From: Robertmurraya dakarensis
GTDB lineage: Bacteria; Bacillota; Bacilli; Bacillales; Cytobacillaceae
Direction: 5' to 3'
NCBI RefSeq assembly: GCF_900156875.1
Contig: NZ_LT707409.1
Location: forward strand, 2,222,244-2,286,243
Length of the DNA: 64,000 nt
In this document: positions 9,407-18,884 of the stretch, in pieces
Layout: every line of letters starts with the position of its first letter
Numbering within the stretch: position 1 is the stretch's first letter
Position numbers and translations under genes: made by a program
Notes under the pieces: generated by a model
Told to the model about the DNA's origin: nothing
The model's database searches: none
The model's input: the letters and a program-made list of their open reading frames with translations, nothing else

Positions 9407-10243
9407 TTAACCAAATCGTCCTGTGATATAATCCTCTGTTCTTTTGTCAGATGGAGTAGAAAAGATCTTATTTGTATCTGTGTACTCAACTACTTCCCCA
9501 TTAAGGAAAAAGGCTGTTTTATCAGAGATACGTGCTGCTTGCTGCATATTATGCGTGACAATAATAATGCTGTATTCTTTTTTTAATTCCTGAACAAGCT
9601 CTTCTATCTTTAACGTTGAAATTGGATCAAGAGCAGAAGTCGGTTCATCCATTAAGATAACATCCGGTTCAATTGCAAGACACCTCGCTAAACAAAGACG
9701 CTGCTGCTGACCACCTGATAGTCCGTATGCATTTTCATTTAGACGGTCTTTTACTTCATCCCATATAGCAGCCCCGCGTAAACTCTTTTCAACAATCTCA
9801 TCAAGTATCTTCTTATTTTTAATACCATGTATTCTCGGTCCGTAGGCGATATTATCATAAATAGACTTTGGAAAAGGATTTGGCTTTTGGAACACCATTC
9901 CTACATGTGTTCGTAAATCTTCCACTTTAAAAGACTTATCTAAAATATTACGTTCCCTATATAAAATATCACCGGAAATCCTAACAACAGGAATTAATTC
10001 AACCATTCGGTTCAATGTTTTAATAAACGTTGACTTTCCACAACCAGAGGGCCCAATTATTGCTGTAACCTCATTTTCATAGATATCTAGATTAATATTT
10101 TTTAAAGCATGGTCGTCCCCATACCACAGGTTTAAATCCTTCGTATCAAAAACTAAATTCTTAGCTGTCATATTCTCAAATCCTTCTTTACCTTGATTCT
10201 TTAACCCCACTTGATTTTTACTAAAATCAGTTATAACTGCCAT
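9407..10243 (-). CDS. pstB: Phosphate ABC transporter ATP-binding protein PstB
   Basis: This ABC ATPase energises phosphate import. Walker [10 protein letters not shown] is at residues 64-72, the signature is [13 protein letters not shown], Walker B is [13 protein letters not shown], and the switch histidine is in [11 protein letters not shown]. The ATG at 10243 has GGAGGG 8 nt upstream, giving an N-terminal tail of about 25 residues before the family core. Only one pstB is present. Confidence 0.97.
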   Translation of the reverse strand: MAVITDFSKNQVGLKNQGKEGFENMTAKNLVFDTKDLNLWYGDDHALKNINLDIYENEVTAIIGPSGCGKSTFIKTLNRMVELIPVVRISGDILYRERNILDKSFKVEDLRTHVGMVFQKPNPFPKSIYDNIAYGPRIHGIKNKKILDEIVEKSLRGAAIWDEVKDRLNENAYGLSGGQQQRLCLARCLAIEPDVILMDEPTSALDPISTLKIEELVQELKKEYSIIIVTHNMQQAARISDKTAFFLNGEVVEYTDTNKIFSTPSDKRTEDYITGRFG

Positions 10244-10265
10244 TGTTAAAACCCTCCATCATCCA

Positions 10266-11150
10266 TTAAAATCTCTGTTGAAACTTATTTCTGATAAATA
10301 TCGCAATTGAATTCATTAAGAACAAAACAAGCAGCAAAATCACAATTGTTGCAGCTGCAAGATTTGCATATTCAGCTACAAGTGCAGCATCTATTGTCCA
10401 GTAATAAATTTGCAATGGCATAACGGTAAATTTATCAAAAATGCCATCTGGCAGCGGAATTAATAATGCTGGAATTCCAATTACAGTAAGCGGCGCAGTT
10501 TCACCAATTGCGCGGGAAAGGGCTAAAATGACACCTGTTAAAATTCCAGGCAAAGCCGCAGGAAGTACAACGTTCTTAATCGTTTGCCATTTCGTTGCTC
10601 CCATTCCGTAAGAAGCTTCTCTTAAATATTGCGGCACAGCACGAATGGCTTCTTGTGCAGCAACCACCACCACTGGTAAAACAAGCAGTGACATTGTTAA
10701 TCCACCAGCGAGGACAATTGCGCCTAAACTAATTCCTCGTACAAACACGGTCAAACCTAATAATCCAAATACAATTGAAGGTACACCTGCTAGATTTGAA
10801 ATATTGGTTTGGATAAAGGATTGAAGCTTTCCTTTTTTGGCATACTCTTCTAAATAGATCGCTGTGCCGACACCTAGGAATAACGTGACCGGAGCAACAA
10901 CCAACATGAGCCAGAGGGTACCCGTAATCGCACCCATAATTCCTGCCTTTTCTGGATCAGTTGATAATTTGTTCGTAAGGAAATTAAAATCTATCCAGCC
11001 GATACTATCAGCAAATACTCGGTAAATGAGAACAACTAAGACTACAAGCCCTATTAGCGTAGCGAGAAGGAAAATATTTTTCGCAAACATATTCTTTAAT
11101 AGGCGGGAGCCCATTTTCTTTTCTACTTGAGCACTATCAATATACTTCAT
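10266..11150 (-). CDS. pstA: Phosphate ABC transporter permease PstA
   Basis: This is a six-helix inner-membrane permease of 294 residues. The EAA loop is in EASYGMGATKWQTIKNVVLPAALPGI. The start is the ATG at 11150, 7 nt after GGGAGGAG and only 1 nt after the pstC stop, so translation is coupled. It pairs with PstC to form the phosphate channel. Confidence 0.96.
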   Translation of the reverse strand: MKYIDSAQVEKKMGSRLLKNMFAKNIFLLATLIGLVVLVVLIYRVFADSIGWIDFNFLTNKLSTDPEKAGIMGAITGTLWLMLVVAPVTLFLGVGTAIYLEEYAKKGKLQSFIQTNISNLAGVPSIVFGLLGLTVFVRGISLGAIVLAGGLTMSLLVLPVVVVAAQEAIRAVPQYLREASYGMGATKWQTIKNVVLPAALPGILTGVILALSRAIGETAPLTVIGIPALLIPLPDGIFDKFTVMPLQIYYWTIDAALVAEYANLAAATIVILLLVLFLMNSIAIFIRNKFQQRF

Positions 11151-11151
11151 A

Positions 11152-12105
11152 TTAATACTCCTCCCTAAACTTACGAGAGATATACCTTGCAATTAAATTC
11201 ATGATGAGTGTAAATACAAATAGCGTCATTGCAACTGCATATAGACTGTAGTATAGGGTTGAGCCTGCTGGAGCATCTCCACCAGTAACTTCTACGATAT
11301 ATGCGGTCATCGTTTGCATCGATTGGGTAACATCGAATCCGAAGTTCTTTGTACTTCCACTCGCGATCGTAACGATCATCGTTTCTCCAATTGCACGGGA
11401 AATACCTAAGACGAATGATGCTACAATCCCGGAAATAGCTGCGGGTACCACAACGCGCCAAGTTACCTCAAGTTTCGTTGCACCAAGAGCCAAAGCTCCT
11501 TCTCTCATCGAGTTTGGTACAGAGCTCATTGCATCTTCTGAAAGAGAAGCTACCATTGGGATAATCATAATTCCCATCACGATCCCAGGACTAAGGATAT
11601 TAGTAGGTTCTAGAGCCGGAATGAACGATCTTAATAATGGTGTTACAAAAGTGAGAGCAAAGAATCCATAAACAATAGTTGGAATTCCAGCTAAGATTTC
11701 AAGCATCGGTTTAAGGAATCTTCTAACTTTATCAGAAGCATATTCACTTAAATAAATGGCAGTCATTAAACCGATTGGAATTGCAACGATCATCGCAATA
11801 CCCGAAGATATAAAGGTACCAGCTAGTAAAGGAAGCACACCAAATTGTGCATTCTGGCCTAATGGTTTTAATACTGTTCCTGTAAAAAACTCAACGAAAG
11901 GAACATCTTTAAAAAATTCAATTGTTTCCGTCAATAACGTAATAATGATCCCTAAAGTTGTTAATATCGAGATAGTCGCAATTAGAAGCAATGCCTTTGG
12001 AATTAATTTTTCTACATAATTCCCAAACGAGACAGTGCTTTTATTCTTTGCGATCAGTTCCTGAACATTTAAATTCTTTTCCTCGTTGCCAAATGTCTTT
12101 TCCAA
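11152..12105 (-). CDS. pstC: Phosphate ABC transporter permease PstC
   Basis: The 317-residue permease has an N-terminal cytosolic tail and about six membrane segments. Its EAA motif is in EGALALGATKLEVTWRVVVPAAISGI. It is separated from pstS by a stem-loop at 12202-12240, while pstA follows without a gap. It forms the transmembrane path with PstA. Confidence 0.96.
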   Translation of the reverse strand: MEKTFGNEEKNLNVQELIAKNKSTVSFGNYVEKLIPKALLLIATISILTTLGIIITLLTETIEFFKDVPFVEFFTGTVLKPLGQNAQFGVLPLLAGTFISSGIAMIVAIPIGLMTAIYLSEYASDKVRRFLKPMLEILAGIPTIVYGFFALTFVTPLLRSFIPALEPTNILSPGIVMGIMIIPMVASLSEDAMSSVPNSMREGALALGATKLEVTWRVVVPAAISGIVASFVLGISRAIGETMIVTIASGSTKNFGFDVTQSMQTMTAYIVEVTGGDAPAGSTLYYSLYAVAMTLFVFTLIMNLIARYISRKFREEY

Positions 12106-12201
12106 AATCTGAAAACCCCTTTCACCCTTGCTTCACATTATGCAAAGTGAAATAATTCATCCATATAAAACATATTAAACTTTTAAATTAATAAAAACGC
12201 A

Positions 12202-12240
12202 TATTAGAAGATGAGAAAACTTTCATCCCATCTTCTAATA
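12202..12240 (-). terminator. Stem-loop between pstS and pstC
   Basis: A 12-bp stem (12202-12213 with 12229-12240) with a 15-nt loop is followed on the minus strand by a T-rich stretch. It probably gives partial termination or 3' protection, so that the binding protein is made in excess over the permease. Confidence 0.7.
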
Positions 12241-12265
12241 GACCCGTGAGAAGTGTTTACTTTTA

Positions 12266-13276
12266 TTACTTCAGCCCATTAAGAATTTCAAGTGAAGCTT
12301 GTACTTCTTCATCAGTTAACGGAGCGAACCCAGTTTCCGCAGCCACATCTTGAGCATTTTCCATTGTATAGATTGCGTAATCTAATACTTGCGGCTTTTC
12401 TTTTGCCATATTCACGTTCAGATATGTGAATACCGGACGAGTAAATGGAGAGTATGCAAAATCTTCACTTTCGCCAATTGTTTCTAGAGTTGGCTCAACC
12501 GGTCCATTTCCAAAGTCAACTTTTACAGCTTGAAGCTTATCTTGATTGCTTTCATAGTAACCATAACCAAAGAATGCGATTGCGTTCTTGTCCTTCGATA
12601 CAAGATCAACTAAAATTGAGTACTCTTGCTGCAGGTTTGTATCAGCATCTAAATCTTGCTCATCAAGAATTGTTTCCCAGAAGAATTCATATGTTCCATG
12701 GTTTTCGTTTGGTCCCATTTTGTTAATTGGTTCATCTGGAAAATCAGGACGTACATCAGACCACTTTTCTTTTCCTTCACTTTCTAAGAAAATAGAGATG
12801 ATTTCTTCTTTTGTAAGCTCAGCTGCCCAGTCATTTTCAGGATGAACAACAAATGTTAATCCGTCTAAAGCAACTTTTAACTCTTGAACTTCAATTCCTA
12901 ATTCTTCAGCAGTTGCAGCTTCTTCTTCTTTAATTTGACGAGATGCATCATTGAAATCCGTTCCGCCTTCTTCAACTAAAAACTTTTTGAATCCTGCTGA
13001 AGTTCCTGAACGTCCAACTTCAACCGAAACATTTTCTTCTTTGTTAGTCATATAGTTTTCTGCCATTTTAGCCATGAAAGGATATACAGTACCAGATCCA
13101 TCAACAACAACACTACCTTCTAATTCACTCGCTTCAGCTTGTTCCTCTGTTCCATCGCTTCCGCCAGTATTTTCTTCAGGTGCCTCTTCAGATGTTTCAC
13201 CTGCACCACAAGCAGCCGCAATTGCCATGAATGCTGCCAGTAATAAGAACAGGCCTAATTTTTTTAAATTCTTCAT
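12266..13276 (-). CDS. pstS: Phosphate-binding lipoprotein PstS
   Basis: The 336-residue protein has a lipoprotein signal peptide with the modified cysteine C23 (lipobox AAAC), an acidic low-complexity linker (about residues 28-50), then the phosphate-binding fold starting VVVDGSGTVYPFM, with the ligand loop around GRSGTSAGFKKF. It captures phosphate outside the membrane for PstCAB. It is the first gene of the operon, directly downstream of PhoP-type repeats. Confidence 0.96.
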   Translation of the reverse strand: MKNLKKLGLFLLLAAFMAIAAACGAGETSEEAPEENTGGSDGTEEQAEASELEGSVVVDGSGTVYPFMAKMAENYMTNKEENVSVEVGRSGTSAGFKKFLVEEGGTDFNDASRQIKEEEAATAEELGIEVQELKVALDGLTFVVHPENDWAAELTKEEIISIFLESEGKEKWSDVRPDFPDEPINKMGPNENHGTYEFFWETILDEQDLDADTNLQQEYSILVDLVSKDKNAIAFFGYGYYESNQDKLQAVKVDFGNGPVEPTLETIGESEDFAYSPFTRPVFTYLNVNMAKEKPQVLDYAIYTMENAQDVAAETGFAPLTDEEVQASLEILNGLK

Positions 13277-13330
13277 TTTCGTTAATTCCCCCTAAGAGTT
13301 ATGTTGTTTGTTTTCTTCCTTACGAATACT

Positions 13331-13336
13331 AGAATA
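13331..13336 (-). promoter_or_regulatory. Probable -10 element of the pst promoter
   Basis: TATTCT on the minus strand lies about 10 bp after the last PhoP half-site and 17 bp from the TTAATA of that repeat, as expected for a PhoP-activated promoter that lacks a good -35. Confidence 0.5.
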
Positions 13337-13340
13337 AAGG

Positions 13341-13384
13341 TTAACTATTAATGAGGTTTTAACGGTTTGTAAAGTATTTGTAAA
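13341..13384 (-). promoter_or_regulatory. PhoP box array upstream of pstS
   Basis: Four direct repeats lie exactly 11 bp apart on the coding strand: TTTACAAATAC, TTTACAAACCG, TTAAAACCTCA, TTAATAGTTAA. The B. subtilis PhoP consensus is TT(A/T/C)ACA repeated every 11 bp, so this region should bind phosphorylated PhoP and induce the operon when phosphate is short. Confidence 0.85.
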
Positions 13385-13473
13385 TTAACATAAAAAGATG
13401 TCTAATTTTAACGAAATTGGGCACATACCTTCGTTTAAAAAGAAAGTTTCTGTGATATTAAAAAGGAATGAAT

Positions 13474-13507
13474 ACAAAAATGCCACTCATATGAGTGGCA
13501 TTTTTGT
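13474..13507 (-). terminator. Terminator after pbpA
   Basis: A perfect 17-bp inverted repeat is centred on CATATG; its outer A/T run supplies the T-tract on the minus strand. Confidence 0.8.
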
Positions 13508-13532
13508 AACTGGTTTATCGATTTTATAGTAA

Positions 13533-15668
13533 TTATTGAATAGTGTTTTCATCTGTTTGACTTGATTCTGATGTTTCACTTTTTGGTTCGGACCGTGTCT
13601 TTTTTAGTTCAAAATACGCATCAAGCACTCTTCTCCCAATGTCTGTATTCACCGAAGGGCCGCTACTGCCAGTGTACGCCCAGGGAACAACGACAGCTAT
13701 AGCCACTTCAGGATTATTATGAGGAGCATACCCTACAAAGCTAAGATTCATAACGCCTGGGGGCTCGTCATATTTGTATCGATCAGGACCATCGTAGAAT
13801 GCTTGAGCTGTTCCGGTTTTACCAGCTGGAGAATAGGCAGCACTGCTGAACTTCCTATATGCAGTACCTTCAGGATGCTGTGTAACTTGACGAAATCCTT
13901 CTTGAACTCTTTCCATCCAGCCGTCTTGAAGTTCAACTCGATTTAGTACGGTTGGCTGAATTTCTTCAATAACTGGACCAAGCTCATCTACTTCCATGAG
14001 AGGTTCGCGAATTTCTCTTACGACACGCGGCTGAATGCGGTATCCTCCATTAGCGATGGTTGATACGTATTGAGCTAACTGCATTGTCGTATACGTGTCA
14101 TATTGTCCGATTGCCATATCCATTAACAGTCCTGGAGTGGTTAAAGAGCCCTTGTACCCTGAAGCTTCGTTAGGAAGATCAATCCCCGTTTTTATTCCTA
14201 ATCCAAATTGACTAAAAGAGTCTCTAAATGTATTGAAGGCTTCTTTTTTAATAGATAAGGGACGATTGTAGACATAATTTCCTTCACCCATGGCAATTGC
14301 TGTTTTAAACATATACACGTTTGACGAAACTCGGAGAGCACGAATATCATTCAGGCTTCCGAAATTTTTCCAAGAACTTTTTTCCGGGGTGTCTTTTATT
14401 TTAATCGGTGAGTCATAAAGGACAGTACCAGGACGGATAACTCCGGATTTAAATCCAGTTAATATCGTTGCACCCTTAACAGTTGAACCAACTGTATAAG
14501 AAGTGGTTATATTTCCAAGTGCAAAATCCTGCATCTCTCTCTTACCTGTTTCTTTATCTCTCACCATTTGTTTCCCAGCCATTGTCAAGACTTCTCCTGT
14601 ATGAGGATTCATCAAAACAACAAAAGCTCTATCCAAGAAATGAGTTCCTCCAGCGCTTTTAGCTTTTGAGAGTTCTTCTTCAATAATCTTCTCAACTGCT
14701 AGCTGTAAATCCATATCAATGGTTAAAACAAGATCTTTTCCCCGTTCACCTTCAGTGATCACTTCTGTTTCCAGAATATTTCCTGCTTTATCTGTTATAT
14801 TCTTGACCTTTGCTTTTTGACCGTGCAAAACATCTTCATATTGCATTTCAATATAGCTTTTTCCCACACGATCATTTAAATTATAACCCCTCGCAAGATA
14901 GTAATCTAACTGCTCTTTCGGAATTCCTTCATCTGTATCCGAAACCTTTCCGAGAACCGTTCTTAATGTATTACCAAATGTATAAGATCTCTCCCAATCA
15001 GTTGTCGTATTGACTCCTGGTAAGTATTGTAGGTTTTCACTTACTCTTGCAAATTCTTCTTCTGTGACCCCTTCATTTTTTACTATTTGAGGGGTTAACG
15101 CGTAACCGCTATTAAAGGACCTATAGATAGCCAGTATTTCCAACTCGGCTGCTGTCAGCTCATTTAATTCTTCGTCCGTTATTCTAGCTAGTGTCAAATT
15201 ATATATCTCTTTGTTATACTCGTCTGATTCAAGTTCTTCTTTCAGCTTTTTTCTTTCTTCTTCAGAGACCTTTTCATCAGCACGATCAGGGTGCTTCATA
15301 ATCCAAAAATCTTTTTTATCTCTTTCCTGCACTTTATCTGGTTTTACCTCAATTAGTGCCGCCAGCCTCTCCGCAACATCGAGCATTTCCTCCTGATCCG
15401 CACCGAAATTAGTGTACGTAATCGCATCTTTAGGGGTGTTATCAACAATGACTTGTCCATTTCGGTCAAACATCTTTCCTCGAGGAACCGGGTTATTGAC
15501 CGTAATATCTTCTGTTCTCTCCACTTCTCGTTTATAATCTTCACCGTACACAATCTGAACAATTCCTAACCTCAGAATGAGGACGGAGAACAGGAGAAAC
15601 ACCGCAAAAAACAACATATTCAAGCGAAAAGGAATTTGCTTTTTCTTCTTTTTCTTTTTCTGATTCAA
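13533..15668 (-). CDS. pbpA: Class B penicillin-binding protein 2A (PbpA)
   Basis: This is a 711-residue peptidoglycan transpeptidase. It starts with a lysine-rich cytosolic tail and one membrane anchor (about residues 16-40), then a pedestal/dimerisation domain, then the transpeptidase domain with SxxK S395-TVK, SSN 448-450 and KTG 617-619. The last 25 residues are an acidic, serine-rich tail (KSETSESSQTDE). Gene position beside yqgE and sodA matches B. subtilis pbpA, needed with pbpH for rod-shape elongation. The transpeptidase triad is complete. Confidence 0.95.
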   Translation of the reverse strand: MNQKKKKKKKQIPFRLNMLFFAVFLLFSVLILRLGIVQIVYGEDYKREVERTEDITVNNPVPRGKMFDRNGQVIVDNTPKDAITYTNFGADQEEMLDVAERLAALIEVKPDKVQERDKKDFWIMKHPDRADEKVSEEERKKLKEELESDEYNKEIYNLTLARITDEELNELTAAELEILAIYRSFNSGYALTPQIVKNEGVTEEEFARVSENLQYLPGVNTTTDWERSYTFGNTLRTVLGKVSDTDEGIPKEQLDYYLARGYNLNDRVGKSYIEMQYEDVLHGQKAKVKNITDKAGNILETEVITEGERGKDLVLTIDMDLQLAVEKIIEEELSKAKSAGGTHFLDRAFVVLMNPHTGEVLTMAGKQMVRDKETGKREMQDFALGNITTSYTVGSTVKGATILTGFKSGVIRPGTVLYDSPIKIKDTPEKSSWKNFGSLNDIRALRVSSNVYMFKTAIAMGEGNYVYNRPLSIKKEAFNTFRDSFSQFGLGIKTGIDLPNEASGYKGSLTTPGLLMDMAIGQYDTYTTMQLAQYVSTIANGGYRIQPRVVREIREPLMEVDELGPVIEEIQPTVLNRVELQDGWMERVQEGFRQVTQHPEGTAYRKFSSAAYSPAGKTGTAQAFYDGPDRYKYDEPPGVMNLSFVGYAPHNNPEVAIAVVVPWAYTGSSGPSVNTDIGRRVLDAYFELKKTRSEPKSETSESSQTDENTIQ

Positions 15669-15781
15669 TGTAATGCCCCACTTCCTAAACCAACCTTTTC
15701 TAACCCCTATCTATTCTAACGAAACCAAAAGGAATTTTCTATTATAATGCTGTGAAATCTATTTTTACTAAAATTTAACAC

Positions 15782-15816
15782 AAACAAAGGAAAGGCATAT
15801 ACCCTTCCTTTGTTTA
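15782..15816 (-). terminator. Terminator overlapping the yqgE stop codon
   Basis: A stem of about 13 bp (AAACAAAGGAA / TTCCTTTGTTT, one bulged base) starts inside the stop codon of the MFS gene. Confidence 0.7.
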
Positions 15817-17031
15817 GGTAGAGGCAAACTGAACTTTCCTAACGAAGAAATATATTAACGTGTGTCCAGCACCTAATATAACCAATAAATAGGGAATCAC
15901 TGTCTCGGCATCAAATATCGAAATTCCTGCTAAAAAGATCAGAATTGAAAATATTCGCCCTGCATTTAGAAAGATTTCTTTGACGACAATATACTCAACT
16001 CTCATCTCAGCAGCTTTCCAGCCTCGTCCAATTACATCATAGGTCGTCGAATAATAAGGTACAAGCAATAGCGGGTAGGCAAAGGCTATGATCCCTGCGT
16101 AAATTAACAACCTAGTGAACGTGACATCGAAAACAATTAAGAAGATCGCCAAGAACAACGCAATGCCCCCAGTAAGAATTGCTTTTTTTCGCATATTCGG
16201 TTTAATCATTCGGGAAACAAAGTAATAGGCGATAAAGGAAATTCCCGAGTTTAACAGCCCATACCCGCCTAGTGCAAGCTCGCTTCCTGTCGAGATAAAC
16301 ACAAATACCGAAATGATAAACACAAAGGTTCCTTCTCTAAGCCCTTGAAAAAAATGGGCGTTCGTAATGAGACGCCAATTTCCGTTGTTCTTTCTTTCAG
16401 TTAAAATCCGCTTAAAAAAATATTTTCCATGAGCAGGCCGTCTTTTTAGAGAAAAACTTAAAAACACTGCTACAGAAAATAAGCCTAAGGAAATTCCAAA
16501 GATAATCGAATAACCGGTAAACTTCTCTAATTTTGAAATAATGAAACCTGCAGCAATAGGTCCTATCATGCCGCCTACAGAAGATAGGATCCCTTGAAAG
16601 CCGTTAAAAAAGTCTCTTGTTTCAGGTTCCGTTATTTCAAATGTCAGCACATTATAGGCCAGCCAATAGAACCCATATCCCATACCAAGAAGTCCGCCAA
16701 GAAGTAACAGAAAATCGGAAGCATTTGTCCCTACAGTTAGGACCGTTAAATAAAATAAAGCTAAAAAAATGACACCGATCCTTAATACAATCACTCTGTC
16801 AATTTTTTTAGCCCACCTACCTGCTAAAATAAAGGTTAATGGTTGTAATACAACCACCGCTAAGTTATACAGCGCTAGATCATGATATTCACCAGATTGC
16901 TTCCACAGGTAAATATTCACAAACGTATTCGACAAAGCCACACTAAGGGAATACAAGCCCCCAATAGTGAGTAATAACGTAAGATCTTTCGTTAATTCCA
17001 CATCACCAATCAATTTTTTTATTTTAGCCAT
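15814..17031 (-). CDS. yqgE: Major facilitator superfamily transporter (YqgE position)
   Basis: The roughly 405-residue protein has about 12 membrane helices. The basic loop WAKKIDRVIVLRIG after helix 2 is the MFS motif A region, and KRRPAHGKYFFKRILTERKN marks the central cytosolic loop. The ATG at 17031 is preceded by AAGGGGAG; a reading from 17091 would add 20 hydrophilic residues. It lies between pbpA and sodA as in B. subtilis. The substrate is unknown. Confidence 0.8.
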   Translation of the reverse strand: MAKIKKLIGDVELTKDLTLLLTIGGLYSLSVALSNTFVNIYLWKQSGEYHDLALYNLAVVVLQPLTFILAGRWAKKIDRVIVLRIGVIFLALFYLTVLTVGTNASDFLLLLGGLLGMGYGFYWLAYNVLTFEITEPETRDFFNGFQGILSSVGGMIGPIAAGFIISKLEKFTGYSIIFGISLGLFSVAVFLSFSLKRRPAHGKYFFKRILTERKNNGNWRLITNAHFFQGLREGTFVFIISVFVFISTGSELALGGYGLLNSGISFIAYYFVSRMIKPNMRKKAILTGGIALFLAIFLIVFDVTFTRLLIYAGIIAFAYPLLLVPYYSTTYDVIGRGWKAAEMRVEYIVVKEIFLNAGRIFSILIFLAGISIFDAETVIPYLLVILGAGHTLIYFFVRKVQFAST

Positions 17032-17125
17032 AAATAAACTCCCCTTTGTATCTAAAGGGTAGTCTCTAACAAAAGAAAGGTGTTTATTCATTTTACCGGG
17101 AGGTTTAGGACCTCAAAATAAAAAA

Positions 17126-17149
17126 GAAAGCAGATAGAAATCTGCCTTC
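17126..17149 (-). terminator. Terminator after sodA
   Basis: A stem of about 10 bp built on GCAGAT/ATCTGC with an AGAA loop is followed on the minus strand by TCTTTTTTATTTT. Confidence 0.8.
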
Positions 17150-17161
17150 CTTTGTATTTTC

Positions 17162-17770
17162 TTATTTTGCTGCATTATAGCGCTTAGAAACCTCTTCCCA
17201 GTTAACAACATTCCAGAAAGCACCAATATAGTCTGGACGACGATTTTGGTAATTTAAATAATAAGCATGCTCCCAAACATCAAGACCTAAAATTGGAGTC
17301 TTTCCTTCCATTAATGGTGAATCTTGGTTTGGAGTACTTGTTACTTCTAATTGTCCATTATTCACTACTAACCAAGCCCATCCTGAACCAAAACGAGTTG
17401 TAGCAGCTTTTGCAAATTCTTCTTTAAAGCTTGAATAGCTTCCAAACTTGCTGTTAATCGCCTCAGCTAGTTCACCAGTAGGCTCTCCTCCTCCATTTGG
17501 AGAAAGAATAGTCCAGAATAATGAGTGGTTTGCATGCCCGCCGCCATTATTGCGGACAGCTGTACGTGCTGCTTCTGGTACTGCGTCTAAGTTAGAAATA
17601 ACTTCTTCAACTGATTTAGCAAGAAATTCGCTGTTTCCTTCTAAAGCATTGTTTAAGTTCGTTACATAAGTATTGTGATGTTTTGTGTGATGAATGTTCA
17701 TCGTCTCTTTGTCAATATGTGGTTCTAGTGCATCATATGCGTAAGGTAATTGCGGTAATTCAAAAGCCAT
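17162..17770 (-). CDS. sodA: Manganese superoxide dismutase
   Basis: The 202-residue cytosolic enzyme dismutates superoxide. Metal ligands are H27 (NIHHTKHH), the histidine of [10 protein letters not shown], and the aspartate and histidine of [28 protein letters not shown] and QDSPLMEG are typical of the manganese form. The ATG at 17770 has AGGAGGA 8 nt upstream; the nine extra residues of the longer reading are not conserved. It is divergent from an Fnr-type regulator. Confidence 0.97.
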   Translation of the reverse strand: MAFELPQLPYAYDALEPHIDKETMNIHHTKHHNTYVTNLNNALEGNSEFLAKSVEEVISNLDAVPEAARTAVRNNGGGHANHSLFWTILSPNGGGEPTGELAEAINSKFGSYSSFKEEFAKAATTRFGSGWAWLVVNNGQLEVTSTPNQDSPLMEGKTPILGLDVWEHAYYLNYQNRRPDYIGAFWNVVNWEEVSKRYNAAK

Positions 17771-17917
17771 AATAAAATTCCTCCTATGTATTATCATAAT
17801 TTTTCCACTCTCATTAAATTGAGAATGATTTGAAAACTCTTATTTAAGATTACCAAATTTGGGTAACCCTTTCAAATAATATGCATGAAGCAACATAAGT
17901 AATATTCCTATATTAAT

Positions 17918-18829
17918 TTGAGTTTATTCATAAAAAAGCTAAAAGAGAGATTACCGAGGTCCAAAAAGGAAGTTTCGATAATTTGTCAAGAATCTCAACA
18001 AGCCAGATATGTCAACGATAAAAGTCATGATTTGCTAGTTTACTGGTACGACGGACTGTTTTGGTTTATTGACTTTAACCCCGACTTTTTATTAAATCAA
18101 CTTATAGAGAAGATTGGGGTGACATTTTTGAAAGAATTTAATATCAATATCTCTCTTTATAGTCTATTAATTCAAGAGTTTATAGATAAAGAAAATGTTC
18201 AAAAAGTTAACGCAGGGACTATTTTGTTTAATGAACGGGACCCTGTCAAACATATTTATATTTTACTTCAAGGAAGTGCAGCCATCGGCAGAGTTCATAT
18301 GAAAGGAAAAGAATTTATTTTAAAGATTCTTAGCGGTGAAGAGATAATCATAGAATACCAGCTATTCAAACATCAGCCAAAATATCACTTTTATGCTAAA
18401 GCGATAACTGATTGTGAACTGCTTATGATTAAGCGCGAAGATTTTGAACAATTTGCCTTAAAACATGAGACGGTAATGAATACGCTAACCTCTTGGCTAA
18501 GTACCCGCTATCTTAAGGCACAAATGAAATGTCAGGATCTTTTGATGAATGGTAAAAAAGGCGGCCTATATTCCATCCTTATCCGTCTTTGTAACAGCTA
18601 CGGGGTAATGACCCCAGAAGGGATTTTGATTGATATACCCTTAACACATCAGGAACTGGCCAATTTGACTTATGGTACGAGAGAAGTTGTGCAAAGGATG
18701 TTGAAGGACCTGCGAGAAAAGGACATCCTATCCTATGATCAGCAAAAATTCACGATTAAAAACATCAATTATTTAAAAGAAACGGTCGATTGTCAGAACT
18801 GTCCTTTTGAAATTTGCGGAATTAATTAA
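17918..18829 (+). CDS. Fnr-type [4Fe-4S] transcription regulator with N-terminal extension
   Basis: The 303-residue protein has a Crp/Fnr cyclic-nucleotide-like beta-barrel (about 85-185), a dimer helix, a winged helix-turn-helix (LTHQELANLTYGTREVVQRML, 242-262) and a C-terminal cysteine cluster C292-x2-C295-x4-C300. In B. subtilis Fnr three C-terminal cysteines plus Asp141 hold the cluster; D207 in QDLLMNGKK aligns with that aspartate, so all four ligands appear kept. It matches B. subtilis Fnr over the last 220 residues but carries about 75 extra N-terminal residues, rich in aromatics (YWYDGLFWFIDFNPDF). The TTG start has no good ribosome binding site, so the N-terminus is uncertain. It probably reports oxygen or NO; its regulon cannot be read here. 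Confidence 0.8.
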   Translation: MSLFIKKLKERLPRSKKEVSIICQESQQARYVNDKSHDLLVYWYDGLFWFIDFNPDFLLNQLIEKIGVTFLKEFNINISLYSLLIQEFIDKENVQKVNAGTILFNERDPVKHIYILLQGSAAIGRVHMKGKEFILKILSGEEIIIEYQLFKHQPKYHFYAKAITDCELLMIKREDFEQFALKHETVMNTLTSWLSTRYLKAQMKCQDLLMNGKKGGLYSILIRLCNSYGVMTPEGILIDIPLTHQELANLTYGTREVVQRMLKDLREKDILSYDQQKFTIKNINYLKETVDCQNCPFEICGIN

Positions 18830-18874
18830 AAAAAGAGAAAGATTAGTGTGATGACTAATTCTTTCTCTTTTTTT
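18827..18874. terminator. Bidirectional terminator between the Fnr-type gene and the Na/Pi carrier
   Basis: A long A/T-flanked stem (AAAAGAGAAAGATTAGT with its near-complement, one bulge) lies between converging genes. Confidence 0.85.
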
Positions 18875-18884
18875 CTTCTAACCT

